Notes under the pieces: model-generated
Database searches by the model: none
Told to the model about the DNA's origin: nothing
What the model saw: the letters and a program-made list of their open reading frames with translations, nothing else
From: RH-AL1 sp965249685
GTDB lineage: Bacteria; Pseudomonadota; Alphaproteobacteria; Rhizobiales; Beijerinckiaceae
Direction: 5' to 3'
Assembly: GCA_965249685.1 (NCBI GenBank)
Contig: CBDFMN010000003.1
Span: 248,001-312,000, forward strand
DNA: 64,000 bases
In this document: piece by piece, positions 1-9,385 of the stretch
Layout of the letters: each line of letters begins with the position of its first letter
How positions within the stretch are numbered: the first letter of the stretch is position 1
Program-made: the position numbers and the translations under genes

Positions 1-38
1 CCCGAAGCGCCGCGGTGGCAAGAGGAAGGGAGCATGTG

Positions 39-848
39 TCAAGTCGTCGACCTCCAGGCAAACAGGCGTCGTTCCAAGGGTTTCAGGACCATCGTCTCGA
101 CCACGAGCATGATGACCACGAGCGTCAGGGTCCAGGCGAAGACCTGGTCCGTCTGCACGAGGTCGGACGCCTGGCGAAGCCGAAACCCGATACCGCTGCT
201 GGCGCCGAGCGTCTCGGCCACCAGGCTGACCCGCGCGCCGAAGCCGAAGGCCAGCCGGGCGCCCGAGAAGAACAGCGGCAGGATGGTCGGCACGTAGATC
301 TTGGTGAGAACCTGCACGCGCGACAGGCGCAGCGTCTGCGCCAGTTCGAGGAAGGCGGTGTCCACCGTTCGGGTGCCCTGCCAGACGTTGGTGAGCACGA
401 GCGGCATGGCCGTCGTGAACACCACGAAGACGGTCGCCCAGTTCGACAGGCCGAACCACATGAGCGCGAAGATCGCCCAGATCGAGGACGAAACCGTGTT
501 GATGACGGTCAGGACAGGGGCGAAGAAGTCGCCCAGGATTCGGCTGGCGCCGAGGACGAGCCCCAGCACTAGTCCCACCGCCGCGGCGATGAGGAAGCCC
601 ATGCCGATCCGGCCGGCCGTGATGCCAAGGTCGCCGAAGAAGCTCGGCGAGACGACGAGCCTCGCCCATGCGCGCCAGACGGCCGCCGGTGCGGGCAGGA
701 TGAAGGCCTCGACGCGCAGGGACGCGAGCTGCCAGATCGTCAGGAGGAAGACGACAAGGCCGAGCCGCAGCGCGACCAGCCGGAGCCGTCCAGACCAGGG
801 CCCGGCTTCTGCGGCGGAGGATGCGGCGAGTGGTTCGACGCTGCTCAT
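39..848 (-). CDS. ABC transporter permease, SsuC/TauC type
   Basis: Inner-membrane permease of 269 residues, the usual length for the SsuC/TauC/NrtB group that imports nitrate, sulfonates or related small anions and heterocycles. About six hydrophobic segments follow a short polar N-terminus. The cytoplasmic coupling loop with the family pattern ELAQTLRLSR...KIYVPTILP sits at about residues 165-190, inside the BPD_transp_1 domain. The ATG start lies 4 bases inside the end of the ATPase gene read just before it, so the two are translationally coupled. The operon probably continues leftwards out of the window, where a periplasmic binding protein could lie. The substrate cannot be read from the permease alone. 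Confidence 0.93.
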   Translation of the reverse strand: MSSVEPLAASSAAEAGPWSGRLRLVALRLGLVVFLLTIWQLASLRVEAFILPAPAAVWRAWARLVVSPSFFGDLGITAGRIGMGFLIAAAVGLVLGLVLGASRILGDFFAPVLTVINTVSSSIWAIFALMWFGLSNWATVFVVFTTAMPLVLTNVWQGTRTVDTAFLELAQTLRLSRVQVLTKIYVPTILPLFFSGARLAFGFGARVSLVAETLGASSGIGFRLRQASDLVQTDQVFAWTLTLVVIMLVVETMVLKPLERRLFAWRSTT

Positions 849-1639
849 CGTGCGGGCTGCGGTTCGCGGGCAGGATGCTCGATCGTCAAGCTGGAGAGGA
901 CGAGCCGCAGGCTCCGCACCGCTTCGGCCACCTCCGGCGAGACGGGATCGCGCGGGTGGGGCAGGGTAACGGGGCGTGTCTCGCGCACACGCCCCGGCCG
1001 CGGGTGCAGAACGACAACCCGGTCGGCCAGCACCACCGCCTCCTCCACGTCATGGGTCACGAAGATGACGGTCACCGCGCGCAGCATGGCGATGCGGAGC
1101 AGTTCCCGGTGCATCTGCGAGCGCGTGGAAGGGTCGAGCTTGGAGAACGGTTCGTCCATCAGGAGGATCGAGGGCTCGGTGACGATGCTGCGCGCCAGCG
1201 CGACGCGGCTGCGCATCCCGCCGGACATCTCGTGCGGATAGGCGTCCGCGAAGGCGCCCAGGCCCACGAGCGTCAGGGTCGCCGCCACGCGACGGCGCCG
1301 CTCCGCCTTGGGGACGCCCGCGCTCTCCAGGCCTAGAGCAACATTCGCCGCCGCCGTTCTCCAGGGTAGCAACCTGTCTTCCTGGAATTGGTATGTCATC
1401 GTGCGCCAGTCGCGGAAGGCAGCGGCCGGCGTGTCTTGGAGCAGAAGCGCGCCGCGGTCGGGCTGCACCAAGCCGGCGATGATGTTGAGGAGGGTGCTCT
1501 TGCCGCATCCGGATTCGCCGACGATGGCGGTGACCGTCCCAGCCGGCACGGCAAGGCTGATGGCGTCGAGGACGAAGAGAGGGTCGGCCTCGCGCCGCTC
1601 GAACCACTTGCAGATCCCACGCAGTTCGACGGCGTTCAC
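845..1639 (-). CDS. ABC transporter ATP-binding protein, SsuB/TauB type
   Basis: Cytoplasmic ATPase of 264 residues that powers the adjacent SsuC-type permease. Walker A GESGCGKST is at residues 41-49, a Q-loop FQEDRLLPW follows near residue 85, the signature is MSGGMRSRVALAR instead of the more usual LSGGQ, Walker B is ILLMDEP and the switch histidine is in THDVEE. I chose the GTG start at 1639 because the protein there begins with the normal N-terminal strand, and because its GTGA overlaps the stop of the GntR gene by 4 bases. The reading frame is open further upstream, but that part is antisense-like arginine-rich sequence. Confidence 0.93.
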   Translation of the reverse strand: MNAVELRGICKWFERREADPLFVLDAISLAVPAGTVTAIVGESGCGKSTLLNIIAGLVQPDRGALLLQDTPAAAFRDWRTMTYQFQEDRLLPWRTAAANVALGLESAGVPKAERRRRVAATLTLVGLGAFADAYPHEMSGGMRSRVALARSIVTEPSILLMDEPFSKLDPSTRSQMHRELLRIAMLRAVTVIFVTHDVEEAVVLADRVVVLHPRPGRVRETRPVTLPHPRDPVSPEVAEAVRSLRLVLSSLTIEHPAREPQPAR

Positions 1640-2394
1640 GCGCCACCGCCCTGCGAGCGCCGCTGCGGAGCCAGCGGCATGGCGGCGGCGGCCTCGCGCA
1701 GGCTCGCGGTGACTTTTTCCACAGTCATGTCGCGGAACGTCTCGACATGACGGCGCGCCACGCGCTCGGCCGCGTCCGCATCGCCCGCCACCAGCGACTC
1801 GATCAGCAGCGCGTGGTCGTCCTTGATGTTCGGCCGCACGCCCTGCACGCCGAACCCCAGCGCCACGAGCCGCGTCATCTCGTCGAGCAGGCCGGATAGC
1901 GTTCGGCAGAGACGGCCGTTGCCTGTGGCGACGGCAATGGCCATGTGGAAGCTGCGGTTGGCTTCGAGGAAAAAGTCGATCTGGTTGCCGACGTCCGTCA
2001 GGCTCGTGACGCGACACGCTCGCTCGAAGCGCTCCAACTGCCCGCGGTTGACGCGGCCCGCCGCCGCGCGGGCGGCATAGGGCTCCAACACCAGGCGCAG
2101 GGCGAAGACTTCGTCAACGTCCCTCACCGTGATGGGCGCGACACGGTAGCCGTGCCGCGGCATGGAGGCGACGAAGCCGCCCTCGCAAAGGCGCTGCAGG
2201 GCGATGCGGCAGGTCGCCTTACCCAGTTGGAAACGCTCCATCACCTCGGTCTCGGTGAAACGCGTTCCCGGCAGGATTCGGCAGGAGACGATCTCACGGC
2301 GGATCGCGTGATAGGCTTGGTCGCCCTTCAACGCCGCGAGCGGGGTCGTAGAGGCGTCTGGCTGCAGGCGGGCGATCGAGGCGATACCGTCCAT
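1636..2394 (-). CDS. GntR-family regulator, FCD (FadR) subfamily
   Basis: DNA-binding regulator of 252 residues. A winged helix-turn-helix lies at about residues 20-85 (YHAIRREIVSCRILPGTRF, then a TETEV helix), followed by an all-helical FCD effector domain with the expected metal or ligand residues (FHMAIAVATGN and a late HxxxxR helix). It is the first gene of a three-gene operon with an ABC ATPase and permease, coupled by GTGA. It therefore probably controls that importer in response to the imported compound or a derivative. The ATG at 2394 was chosen because the domain starts soon after it; the open frame upstream is low-quality sequence. One oddity is GKATCRIALQ in the recognition helix, where family members usually have SRTPVREAL. 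Confidence 0.9.
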   Translation of the reverse strand: MDGIASIARLQPDASTTPLAALKGDQAYHAIRREIVSCRILPGTRFTETEVMERFQLGKATCRIALQRLCEGGFVASMPRHGYRVAPITVRDVDEVFALRLVLEPYAARAAAGRVNRGQLERFERACRVTSLTDVGNQIDFFLEANRSFHMAIAVATGNGRLCRTLSGLLDEMTRLVALGFGVQGVRPNIKDDHALLIESLVAGDADAAERVARRHVETFRDMTVEKVTASLREAAAAMPLAPQRRSQGGGA

Positions 2395-2685
2395 CGTTGA
2401 GCAGGTCTCGAGATGCCGTGAGATGCTTACAGGCCCCACCGGATGAGTCAACAAACAGCCGAGGCCGCCGCATGGCGGCCAAAACGGCGAGGGGCCCGGG
2501 GCTGGGAGGTCCGATGTTTTGAAGGCCAGCCGACTGGATGCGTCGTCACGCTTGACCTCGCGTCTGGTTATGCGCGCAGGCCTCAAGGCGTCGTTTACCC
2601 TAGGACCAGATTGGCGGCACGCGCCGCCCGCAAAGGGCTCAGAAGGCGGTATGACTGGGAGCCGAACGTCCTCCGGAGCGGTGCA

Positions 2686-3804
2686 ATGGCGGAACTGCGA
2701 ACCGAAATCCTGCGGACGCTCGACGAGGTCGAGGCGATCGAGGCGGCATGGCGGGCGCTGTGGCTGCGCTCGCACGGGTCGTATTTTCTCAGCTACGCGA
2801 GCTGCTTGGAGAGTTGGAAGACCATACACCATCCGCTCGGCCGCAGCTTGACCTGCGCCGTCCTGCGCGACGGCGACGCGGTCGTCGCGATTTGGCCGAT
2901 GGTTTGCTCGCGCCGGCGCGGCTTGTGGAAGGTCGCGCAGACGATGGGGCCGGACGCAGCCGAAGGAAGCGACATTCTCGTCGCGCGCGATGCGCCGCCC
3001 GCGTTCGCCGTCGCCCTGTTCGAGGGCTTCATCAAGGCGGCGCGACCGGACATCCTGGACCTCGCCTACGTGACGGCCGACAGCCCGCTCGATGCCGCGG
3101 TAGGCGCGTCGCGCGCCTACGTCAGGGTGGCGCAGGTCGACGAGATGCCTTGCGCCATGCTGGAGGGCGAGCGGGACTGGGCCTCTTTCGAGCGGTCACT
3201 CAGCAACGGCTATCAGCGGATCACGCAGAAGCAGGCGCGCCGCCTTGAGGCGAAGGGGCGCGTCGAGTACCAGGTGATCGAGGGCGAAGCCGATGCCAGC
3301 ATCGATTGGCTGCTGGATACCAAGCAGCACTGGGGCGAGAAGGTCCACAAGCAGGGCCCTTGGCTGACCTCGCCGCACTATCGCGCCTACCTCAAACGCT
3401 TCGCGGCCTCGTCGGGCTTGATCGTGACGTTCGTCATCAAACTGGATGGGGTACCCGCGGCCGTCAAAGTGGTCTTTGTCGGCCCGACGCTATGCGCCCC
3501 GATCATCGCCGCCTATGACGACAGTCTCAGCTACTTCTCGCCCGGGAAGATCCTGGATGGGTTCTATATCCGCCACGTGTTCGAGCATTACGCCGACCCG
3601 GACGGGCGACCGCTCAACATCGAGTTTGGGGTTGGCTCCGAGCTGAACAAGCATCACTGGAGCCGCGGTCACCGCGTCGAGGCCAAGACTTACAAGGTCG
3701 CGGCCTCAAGGTGGGGTGCGCTGCCCTACCGGCTCCGCGTCGCGCTTGACAAGGTGAGGTCTCACAGAGGCTCCGCTCCAGTCGGCGAACCCTCGCTGTC
3801 CTGA
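2686..3804 (+). CDS. GNAT-type acyltransferase, FemAB/CelD (BcsL)-like
   Basis: Predicted 372-residue protein of the CelD/BcsL group. These are FemAB-like double-GNAT proteins that transfer an acyl or aminoacyl group, usually during polysaccharide or envelope synthesis. The Acetyltransf_6-type domain is at about residues 165-310, with the pattern SNGYQRITQKQARRLEAKG, then a VPAAVKVVFVG strand and the conserved YSPGKILDGF-like stretch (here YFSPGKILDG) before the final LNIEFGVGSELNKHHW. The start ATG at 2686 has GGAG 8 bases upstream; the frame is open to 2443 but that segment is not protein-like. No polysaccharide genes are next to it, so the substrate is unknown. It converges with the Mfd gene. 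Confidence 0.85.
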   Translation: MAELRTEILRTLDEVEAIEAAWRALWLRSHGSYFLSYASCLESWKTIHHPLGRSLTCAVLRDGDAVVAIWPMVCSRRRGLWKVAQTMGPDAAEGSDILVARDAPPAFAVALFEGFIKAARPDILDLAYVTADSPLDAAVGASRAYVRVAQVDEMPCAMLEGERDWASFERSLSNGYQRITQKQARRLEAKGRVEYQVIEGEADASIDWLLDTKQHWGEKVHKQGPWLTSPHYRAYLKRFAASSGLIVTFVIKLDGVPAAVKVVFVGPTLCAPIIAAYDDSLSYFSPGKILDGFYIRHVFEHYADPDGRPLNIEFGVGSELNKHHWSRGHRVEAKTYKVAASRWGALPYRLRVALDKVRSHRGSAPVGEPSLS

Positions 3805-3906
3805 CGACCCGGTCTGGTGGCGCTCCTCCGCCGGTCCCCCGCTGACGCTCACGAGCCCACTGCCACGTGGGCACCAAACCATCCGGCCTGCCTCGGTCCG
3901 CGGCTC

Positions 3907-6900
3907 TCAGAGCTGAGAGATGCGGTCGAGCAGGTCGGTTACGACGGCGAGCCGTTCCGCTCCCATAGTGTCGGGATAGTCGCCGATGAGCCGGTCGTCG
4001 CTCCAGTGCAGAGCGTCGCCGGCAAACTTCGCCTCGCGGAGGCGCTTCGCGTCGGGCGCGGCGAAGGCCAGCGCCACCGCTTTCGGTCCGAAGACGACGC
4101 TCGAAGCACCGGCCACGATGCTGAGTGCCCGCAAGCGGCCGAGCGCCAGGAGGTTCTCGACAGGCTCAGGCAGCGGCCCGAACCGATCTTCGAGCTCCTC
4201 GGCGAAGGCGTCGGTCGTCTCCGCACTCTCCATATGCGCGAACCGCAGGTAGAGATCGATACGCACGGCCTGTTCCGGGACGTAGTCGGTGGGGATCAGG
4301 CAGCTGACGCCGAGCTGGAGGGTAGGGGGCCGCCGATCCTGCGCCGCCTCGCCTTTGGCGACCGCCACCGCCTGGCCGAGGAGATGGCGGTAGAGGCTGG
4401 CGCCGATCAGGCGCATGTGGCCGGCTTGGTCTTCGCCGACGAGGTCGCCGCCGCCGCGCAGGTCGAAGTCGCGGGCGCTGATTGCGAAGCCGGCGCCGAG
4501 CCGGTCGAAGGCCTCCAGCGTCGCCAGCCGTTCGACGGTCGCTTCGGCGGGCTCGTCCGACGGGTCGGTGAGGAGATAGACCGTGCCCTGCACGCGACCG
4601 CGACCGACGCGCCCGCGCAACTGGTGGAGTTGCGCGAGGCCGAACCGGTCCGCACGCCACACCAGCATCGTGTTGGCGCGCGGCACGTCGAGCCCGCTTT
4701 CGACCATGTTGGTGGCGAGCAGCACGTCGCGTTGGCCGTTGCCGAAGGCCACCATGACCTCGTCGATCGTGTCCGGGTCGAGTTGACCGTGCGCCACGCC
4801 GACGTCGAGTTCCGGCACGATCTCGGCCAGGCGGCCTAGCATCGGGCCGATGTCCTCGATCCGCGGCACGACGATGAAGCTCTGGCCGCCACGCCGTTTC
4901 TCGCGCAGCAGGGCGGTGCGCATCGCGGCCGCGTCGAACGGCGCCAGGAAGGTGCGGATCGGTCGCCGCCGCGCCGGTGGGGTCGCCAAAACGCTCACGT
5001 CCTGCACGCCGACGAGCGCGCCCTGCAGCGTCCGCGGGATGGGCGTCGCCGTGAGGGCGAGCAGATGCGGCGCCTTTTCGCGCAGCGTTTCTTTGGCTTT
5101 GGCGCCGAAGCGGTGCTCCTCGTCGACGATGACCAAGCCGAGGTCGTCAAAAATGACGTCCTTGCCAAACACCGCCTGGGTGCCGATGACGACGCTCGCG
5201 TGGCCCTCGGCCAGCTCCTGCTTCGCTGCTTTGGCCTCGCTGGCAGACACGATGCGCGAGAGATGCACGATCTCGATCCCCGTCCCGGCGAAGCGTCGAC
5301 GGAAGGTCTCGACATGCTGGCGCACGAGCACCGTCGTCGGTGCCACGAGGGCGACCTGCTTGCCGCAGAGCGCCACCGCGGCCGCCGCGCGCAACGCGAT
5401 CTCCGTCTTGCCGAAGCCGACGTCGCCGCAGACGAGGCGGTTCATCGGTGTACCGGAGGCAAGGTCGGCGAGCACCGCCGCGATGGCGGCGGCCTGGTCG
5501 ACCGTTTCGGGAAAGGCGAAACGCGCCGCGAAGCGGGCATAGGCCGCGCGATCGGGGACGATCCTTTCTGCCCTCGCTTCCGCGCGCGCCTTTGCGAGGG
5601 CCACCAGCGCCTTGGCCGATTCCTGCACGTAATCCTCGACCTTCGCGCGGCGTTTGGCCCAACCTTCGGTGTGCAGGCGGTCGAGCGTGACGGCATCCGG
5701 TTCGGAACCGTAGCGCCAGATACGGTCGAACTCGTCGACTGGCACGAGCAGGGTCGCGTCCGAGTGGTAGAGCAGACGAATGGCGTCGCTCGCCTGGTCG
5801 CCGGCGTCGATCCGTTCAAGGCCCTGGAGAATGCCGAAGCCGTGGTCCTCGTGGACGACGACGTCGCCAACCTGCATGTCGAGGTCGTGGAAGACCGTCG
5901 CGATGGTGGAGGTCGGAGCGGCGGAGCGCGCGCCGAAAAGGTCGCTCACCGTGAGACATGCGATCTTGAGGCGATCGTCGATAAACCCGCCATCGAGATC
6001 GGCGATGAGCGCGTGAAGGGTGCCGGGCTCGGCCTGGACAATCGCAGACCACGGCACCTCGGCCGCGGTTTCCTCCTTCAAGCGAAGAGCGCGGGCGAGT
6101 TGTCGTTGTTCGTGCGGGAGGCCGGCCACCACCACGCGGTGACCCTTCTCCCGTTGGTCGCGCAGGAACTCGCGGGCCGCCTGCGCCGGCCGCGCGCGAA
6201 TGGCAAAGGAGGGCGTCGGCACCGCGTCGTTGTCTTCGATCGCGACCTTCCGGCGCTGTCCGAACGCGCCATCTAGCTCGGCCTGGGTCAGGTAGAGCCG
6301 CTCGGGCGGCAGGGCCGCACCTCCCTCGACTCCACCGTACGACCGCCTGCTGTCATAGGCTTCATGCACCAGGGATAGCACCTGGCGACAGCGTTCGCGC
6401 GCGCTGTCCTCCGCTGCCAGCCGTGCCTTCGGTAGGAGGTCGAACACGGTCCGTAGATCCGAGTAGAGTTCCGGCAGCCGGTGCTCCATGTCCGACGGTC
6501 GCTCGGCATCCGCCGCCGCTGTCACCGCCTCGGAAGCCGGCACGAGGATCAGGCTGTCGACCGACGAGGACGACCGTTGCGACACGGGATCGTAGAGGCG
6601 AATACCCACGACGCGGTCGGCCTCGTCCAGGGCGAGGCGCGCCGGAGCGGCGGCGTCGGCGGGAAAGACGTCGATCACCTGACCGAGAAACGCGATCTCG
6701 CCCGGCTCTTCGATGCGGTCGTCGCGTGCGTAGCCGGTGCGGGCGGCGAACACTTCGAGTGCCGCGCGGTCGAGAATCGTCCCCACCGCGACCACGAATT
6801 GGTCGGCCGCTGCGGCGCCGGGCGGCAGGCGCTGCACCAAGGCTTCCGACGAGGTCACGAGCACGCGCGCGCCATCCTGTCGCGCCAGCGCTGCCATCGC

Positions 6901-7218
6901 GGCCATGCGGCGGCCCATGCAATTGGGCGAGGGCGCGGCCCGGTCATAGGGCAGGCAGTCCCAGGGCGGCAGGACCACGCATGCCACGTCCGGGAGGAAG
7001 CCGTGCAGGGCGCGGCCGATGTCCTCGGCGCGCCGTTCGCTTGCGGCGACATAGATCAGCCCGTCCTTCTTGGCTGCGGCACAGAGGTCGACGAGCCGCG
7101 CCGCGATGGCCGCGCTCCTCGGCCGTGGGGCCGATTGCTCAGCCTCGGTTGAGGGCAGCGGACCGCCGACGAGAGAGGGATCCGCGATGTCCGACGCAGC
7201 GCGCGCCTGCTTGGTCAT
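3907..7218 (-). CDS. mfd: Transcription-repair coupling factor, Mfd-like helicase
   Basis: Superfamily 2 translocase of 1103 residues. Order of domains: UvrB-like N-terminal module with PPWDCLPYDR; an RNA-polymerase interaction (CarD-like) domain beginning VGDVVVHEDHGFGILQGLE; a linker helix WAKRRAKVEDYVQ; helicase motif I GDVGFGKTE, motif II DEEH, motif III LTATPIPRTLQ, motif VI QLRGRVGRGR; and a C-terminal TRCF domain. Mfd removes stalled RNA polymerase and recruits UvrA. It is about 50 residues shorter than the usual 1150-1170 and somewhat divergent, so it could be a second, Mfd-like paralogue. The ATG at 7218 is preferred over an upstream TTG at 7254; neither has a clear ribosome site. 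Confidence 0.88.
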   Translation of the reverse strand: MTKQARAASDIADPSLVGGPLPSTEAEQSAPRPRSAAIAARLVDLCAAAKKDGLIYVAASERRAEDIGRALHGFLPDVACVVLPPWDCLPYDRAAPSPNCMGRRMAAMAALARQDGARVLVTSSEALVQRLPPGAAAADQFVVAVGTILDRAALEVFAARTGYARDDRIEEPGEIAFLGQVIDVFPADAAAPARLALDEADRVVGIRLYDPVSQRSSSSVDSLILVPASEAVTAAADAERPSDMEHRLPELYSDLRTVFDLLPKARLAAEDSARERCRQVLSLVHEAYDSRRSYGGVEGGAALPPERLYLTQAELDGAFGQRRKVAIEDNDAVPTPSFAIRARPAQAAREFLRDQREKGHRVVVAGLPHEQRQLARALRLKEETAAEVPWSAIVQAEPGTLHALIADLDGGFIDDRLKIACLTVSDLFGARSAAPTSTIATVFHDLDMQVGDVVVHEDHGFGILQGLERIDAGDQASDAIRLLYHSDATLLVPVDEFDRIWRYGSEPDAVTLDRLHTEGWAKRRAKVEDYVQESAKALVALAKARAEARAERIVPDRAAYARFAARFAFPETVDQAAAIAAVLADLASGTPMNRLVCGDVGFGKTEIALRAAAAVALCGKQVALVAPTTVLVRQHVETFRRRFAGTGIEIVHLSRIVSASEAKAAKQELAEGHASVVIGTQAVFGKDVIFDDLGLVIVDEEHRFGAKAKETLREKAPHLLALTATPIPRTLQGALVGVQDVSVLATPPARRRPIRTFLAPFDAAAMRTALLREKRRGGQSFIVVPRIEDIGPMLGRLAEIVPELDVGVAHGQLDPDTIDEVMVAFGNGQRDVLLATNMVESGLDVPRANTMLVWRADRFGLAQLHQLRGRVGRGRVQGTVYLLTDPSDEPAEATVERLATLEAFDRLGAGFAISARDFDLRGGGDLVGEDQAGHMRLIGASLYRHLLGQAVAVAKGEAAQDRRPPTLQLGVSCLIPTDYVPEQAVRIDLYLRFAHMESAETTDAFAEELEDRFGPLPEPVENLLALGRLRALSIVAGASSVVFGPKAVALAFAAPDAKRLREAKFAGDALHWSDDRLIGDYPDTMGAERLAVVTDLLDRISQL

Positions 7219-7379
7219 GGTTACGCAACCCGTTCTCGACGTCGACGCCGGCAATTCTTAGAGCGGGTGGACAATAGGGACGGCGGCGTTCCGTTGCGCG
7301 CCGCACCCGATTTATCTCCACGGCGGCGCAGGGGCTCCGGCTCTGCCTCGGCGAACCGAGCTGGCTGATGGCCGTGCCG

Positions 7380-8387
7380 CTAACCCGCTGCCTTGAGGTC
7401 TGTGAAGGCCGGCTCGTCGACGGCGAGGACGCAGCGCACCTCCCGTCCGGCGCTCAAAGCGACGACGGGGGGCCGCTGCGCTCGGCAGATCGGACGCACG
7501 AAGCGGCAGCGCGGCGCGAACGAACAGGCGGCGGGAGGTGCCTCGAGGGCCGGCGGGGCGCCCGGAATAGCATCCAGCCGTTCGCCCTTGGTGACGCCAT
7601 GCAGGTTCGCCGCGAGAAGTCCCTTCGTGTAGGGATGCCTGGCGTCGCGCATCAGCTCGCGCACGGAGCCCGTCTCCACGAACTCGCCCGCATACATGAC
7701 GGCGAGCTTGTCGGCGATCTCCACCGCGACGCCGATGTCGTGCGTGACGAAGATGGCGGCCATGTTGAGCTCGCGCTGGAGTTCGCGCAGCAGCAGCAGG
7801 ACTTCGATCTGCACCGTCGCGTCGAGCGCGGTCGTCGGCTCGTCGGCGAGCAGCACCTTCGGTCGGCAGGCGAGCGCGAGCGCGATCATGGCGCGCTGCC
7901 TCATCCCGCCCGACAATTCGTGCGGGAACGCCTTGAGTCGCCGCGCCGCCGAGGGGATGCGAACCCGCTCCAGCAGGGCGAGCGCGCGGGCGCGCGCCTC
8001 GGTGCGGCCGATCGGCTGGTGCCGCCGGATCGCCTCGGCGATCTGGTCGCCGATGCGGTAGACGGGGTCCAGGGCCAAGGCCGGATCCTGAAAGATCATG
8101 GAGACCGTGCCGCCCCGGTAGTCGGCCAGGTCGCGGCCCGCCAACGCTAGCACGTCGCGGCCATCCACCGTGACGCGGCCCTCGACCCGCGTGCGCGCTT
8201 CCGGGTTGATCCGCAGCAGCGTCTTGAGCGTGACGCTCTTGCCCGAGCCGGACTCGCCGAGGATGCCGAGAACTTCGCCGGCCCGCAGCGAGAGGCTGAC
8301 GCCGTTCACCGCATGCACGGTCCGCGTGCCATGGAAGGTGACCCTCAGCCCCTCGACCTCGACGAGAGGCGCTGCCAACGCTGTCAT
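7380..8387 (-). CDS. Peptide-type ABC transporter ATP-binding protein, OppD/DppD
   Basis: ATPase of 335 residues, the standard OppD/DppD length. Walker A is GESGSGKS near residue 43, the signature LSGGMRQRAMIALAL, Walker B VLLADEP and the switch THD. After the ATPase core comes the oligo/dipeptide-specific C-terminal extension with the cysteine cluster CSFAPRCRFVRPIC, which holds an iron-sulfur-like site in family members. It is the last gene of the operon: the ATG overlaps the stop of the OppF-type gene by 4 bases (ATGA). It pairs with that ATPase under the two Dpp-type permeases. Confidence 0.95.
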   Translation of the reverse strand: MTALAAPLVEVEGLRVTFHGTRTVHAVNGVSLSLRAGEVLGILGESGSGKSVTLKTLLRINPEARTRVEGRVTVDGRDVLALAGRDLADYRGGTVSMIFQDPALALDPVYRIGDQIAEAIRRHQPIGRTEARARALALLERVRIPSAARRLKAFPHELSGGMRQRAMIALALACRPKVLLADEPTTALDATVQIEVLLLLRELQRELNMAAIFVTHDIGVAVEIADKLAVMYAGEFVETGSVRELMRDARHPYTKGLLAANLHGVTKGERLDAIPGAPPALEAPPAACSFAPRCRFVRPICRAQRPPVVALSAGREVRCVLAVDEPAFTDLKAAG

Positions 8388-9385
8388 GCGGCATTCCTCG
8401 TCGCGCGGGAATGACCGGAGTTTGGAATGGCCATGTGGCAGGCGGCGAGATGGCCGCGCTCGGGCGTGGCATGGAGGCCCGGCGCCTGCGCCGAGCAGAC
8501 TGGCTCCACGAAGGGGCAGCGCGTGTGGAACCGGCAGCCGGGCGGCGGCGCAATGGGGTTCGGCGGGTCGCCCGTCAGCGGCGCCACCTGCGTCCGCCGG
8601 TCGGGGTCCATCGACGGCATCGAGGCGAGCAGGGCCTGCGTGTAGGGGTGGCGCGGCGCCGCGTAGATGGAGGCGACCGGGCCGATCTCCACCACCTCGC
8701 CGAGATACATGATGAGGACGCGGTCGCTCATGTAGCGGACCACGTTGAGGTCGTGCGAAATGAAGAGGTAGGTGAGTCCGAACTCCTCCTTCAGGTCCTG
8801 CAGCAGGTTGAGCACCTGGGCTTCCACGGATTTGTCGAGCGCGGAAACGGCTTCGTCGAGGATGACGATCTTGGGGGAAAAGGCGAGCGCGCGGGCGATG
8901 TTGACGCGCTGGCGCTGGCCTCCCGAGAGCTCGTGCGGGTAGCGCCCGGCAAAGCGCACGGGGTCGAGACCCACTTTGCCCATCAGGTCGCGCGCGAGCA
9001 GCCGCGCGTCCCGATCCTTCATGCCATGCACCTTGGGCCCGAAGGTGATCGCCTCCTCGACGATCATGCGCGGGTTGAGGGAGGCATAGGAATCCTGGAA
9101 CACCATCTGCACGCCGCGCCGCAGCTCGCCGAAGGTGAGCGTCTCGCCGATGGTCTTGTTGTCGTAGATGATCTTGCCGCCGTCCGGCTCGATCAGGCCG
9201 ATCAGCAGGCGTGCCGTGGTGGACTTGCCGCAGCCCGATTCGCCGACGACGCCGAGCGTCTCGCCCTTGCGCAGGTCGAAGGAGATGCCGTCGACCGCAC
9301 GCACGACGGCGCCGACGCGGCCGAACGGCCCCGAGCGGATGGGGAAGTGCTTGACCATGCCGGTAACGTCGAGCAGCCCCGTCAC
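8384..9385 (-). CDS. Peptide-type ABC transporter ATP-binding protein, OppF/DppF
   Basis: Second ATPase of the importer, 333 residues. It has Walker A GESGCGKST, the DppF-specific QMVFQDSYASLNPR Q-loop segment, signature LSGGQRQRVNIARAL, Walker B IVILDEAVSALD and a C-terminal cysteine cluster in GCRFHTRCPFVEPVC. The GTG start at 9385 gives the expected N-terminus (GLLDVTGMVKHFP) and overlaps the upstream permease stop by 4 bases. The frame continues upstream but is only the antisense of the permease gene there. Confidence 0.94.
   Translation of the reverse strand: MTGLLDVTGMVKHFPIRSGPFGRVGAVVRAVDGISFDLRKGETLGVVGESGCGKSTTARLLIGLIEPDGGKIIYDNKTIGETLTFGELRRGVQMVFQDSYASLNPRMIVEEAITFGPKVHGMKDRDARLLARDLMGKVGLDPVRFAGRYPHELSGGQRQRVNIARALAFSPKIVILDEAVSALDKSVEAQVLNLLQDLKEEFGLTYLFISHDLNVVRYMSDRVLIMYLGEVVEIGPVASIYAAPRHPYTQALLASMPSMDPDRRTQVAPLTGDPPNPIAPPPGCRFHTRCPFVEPVCSAQAPGLHATPERGHLAACHMAIPNSGHSRATRNAA

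Noticed and set aside
3870..3890. GCCCAC/GTGGGC hairpin between the convergent FemAB-like and mfd genes as a terminator
   Set aside because: Stem is only 6 bp and no T-tract follows on either strand.
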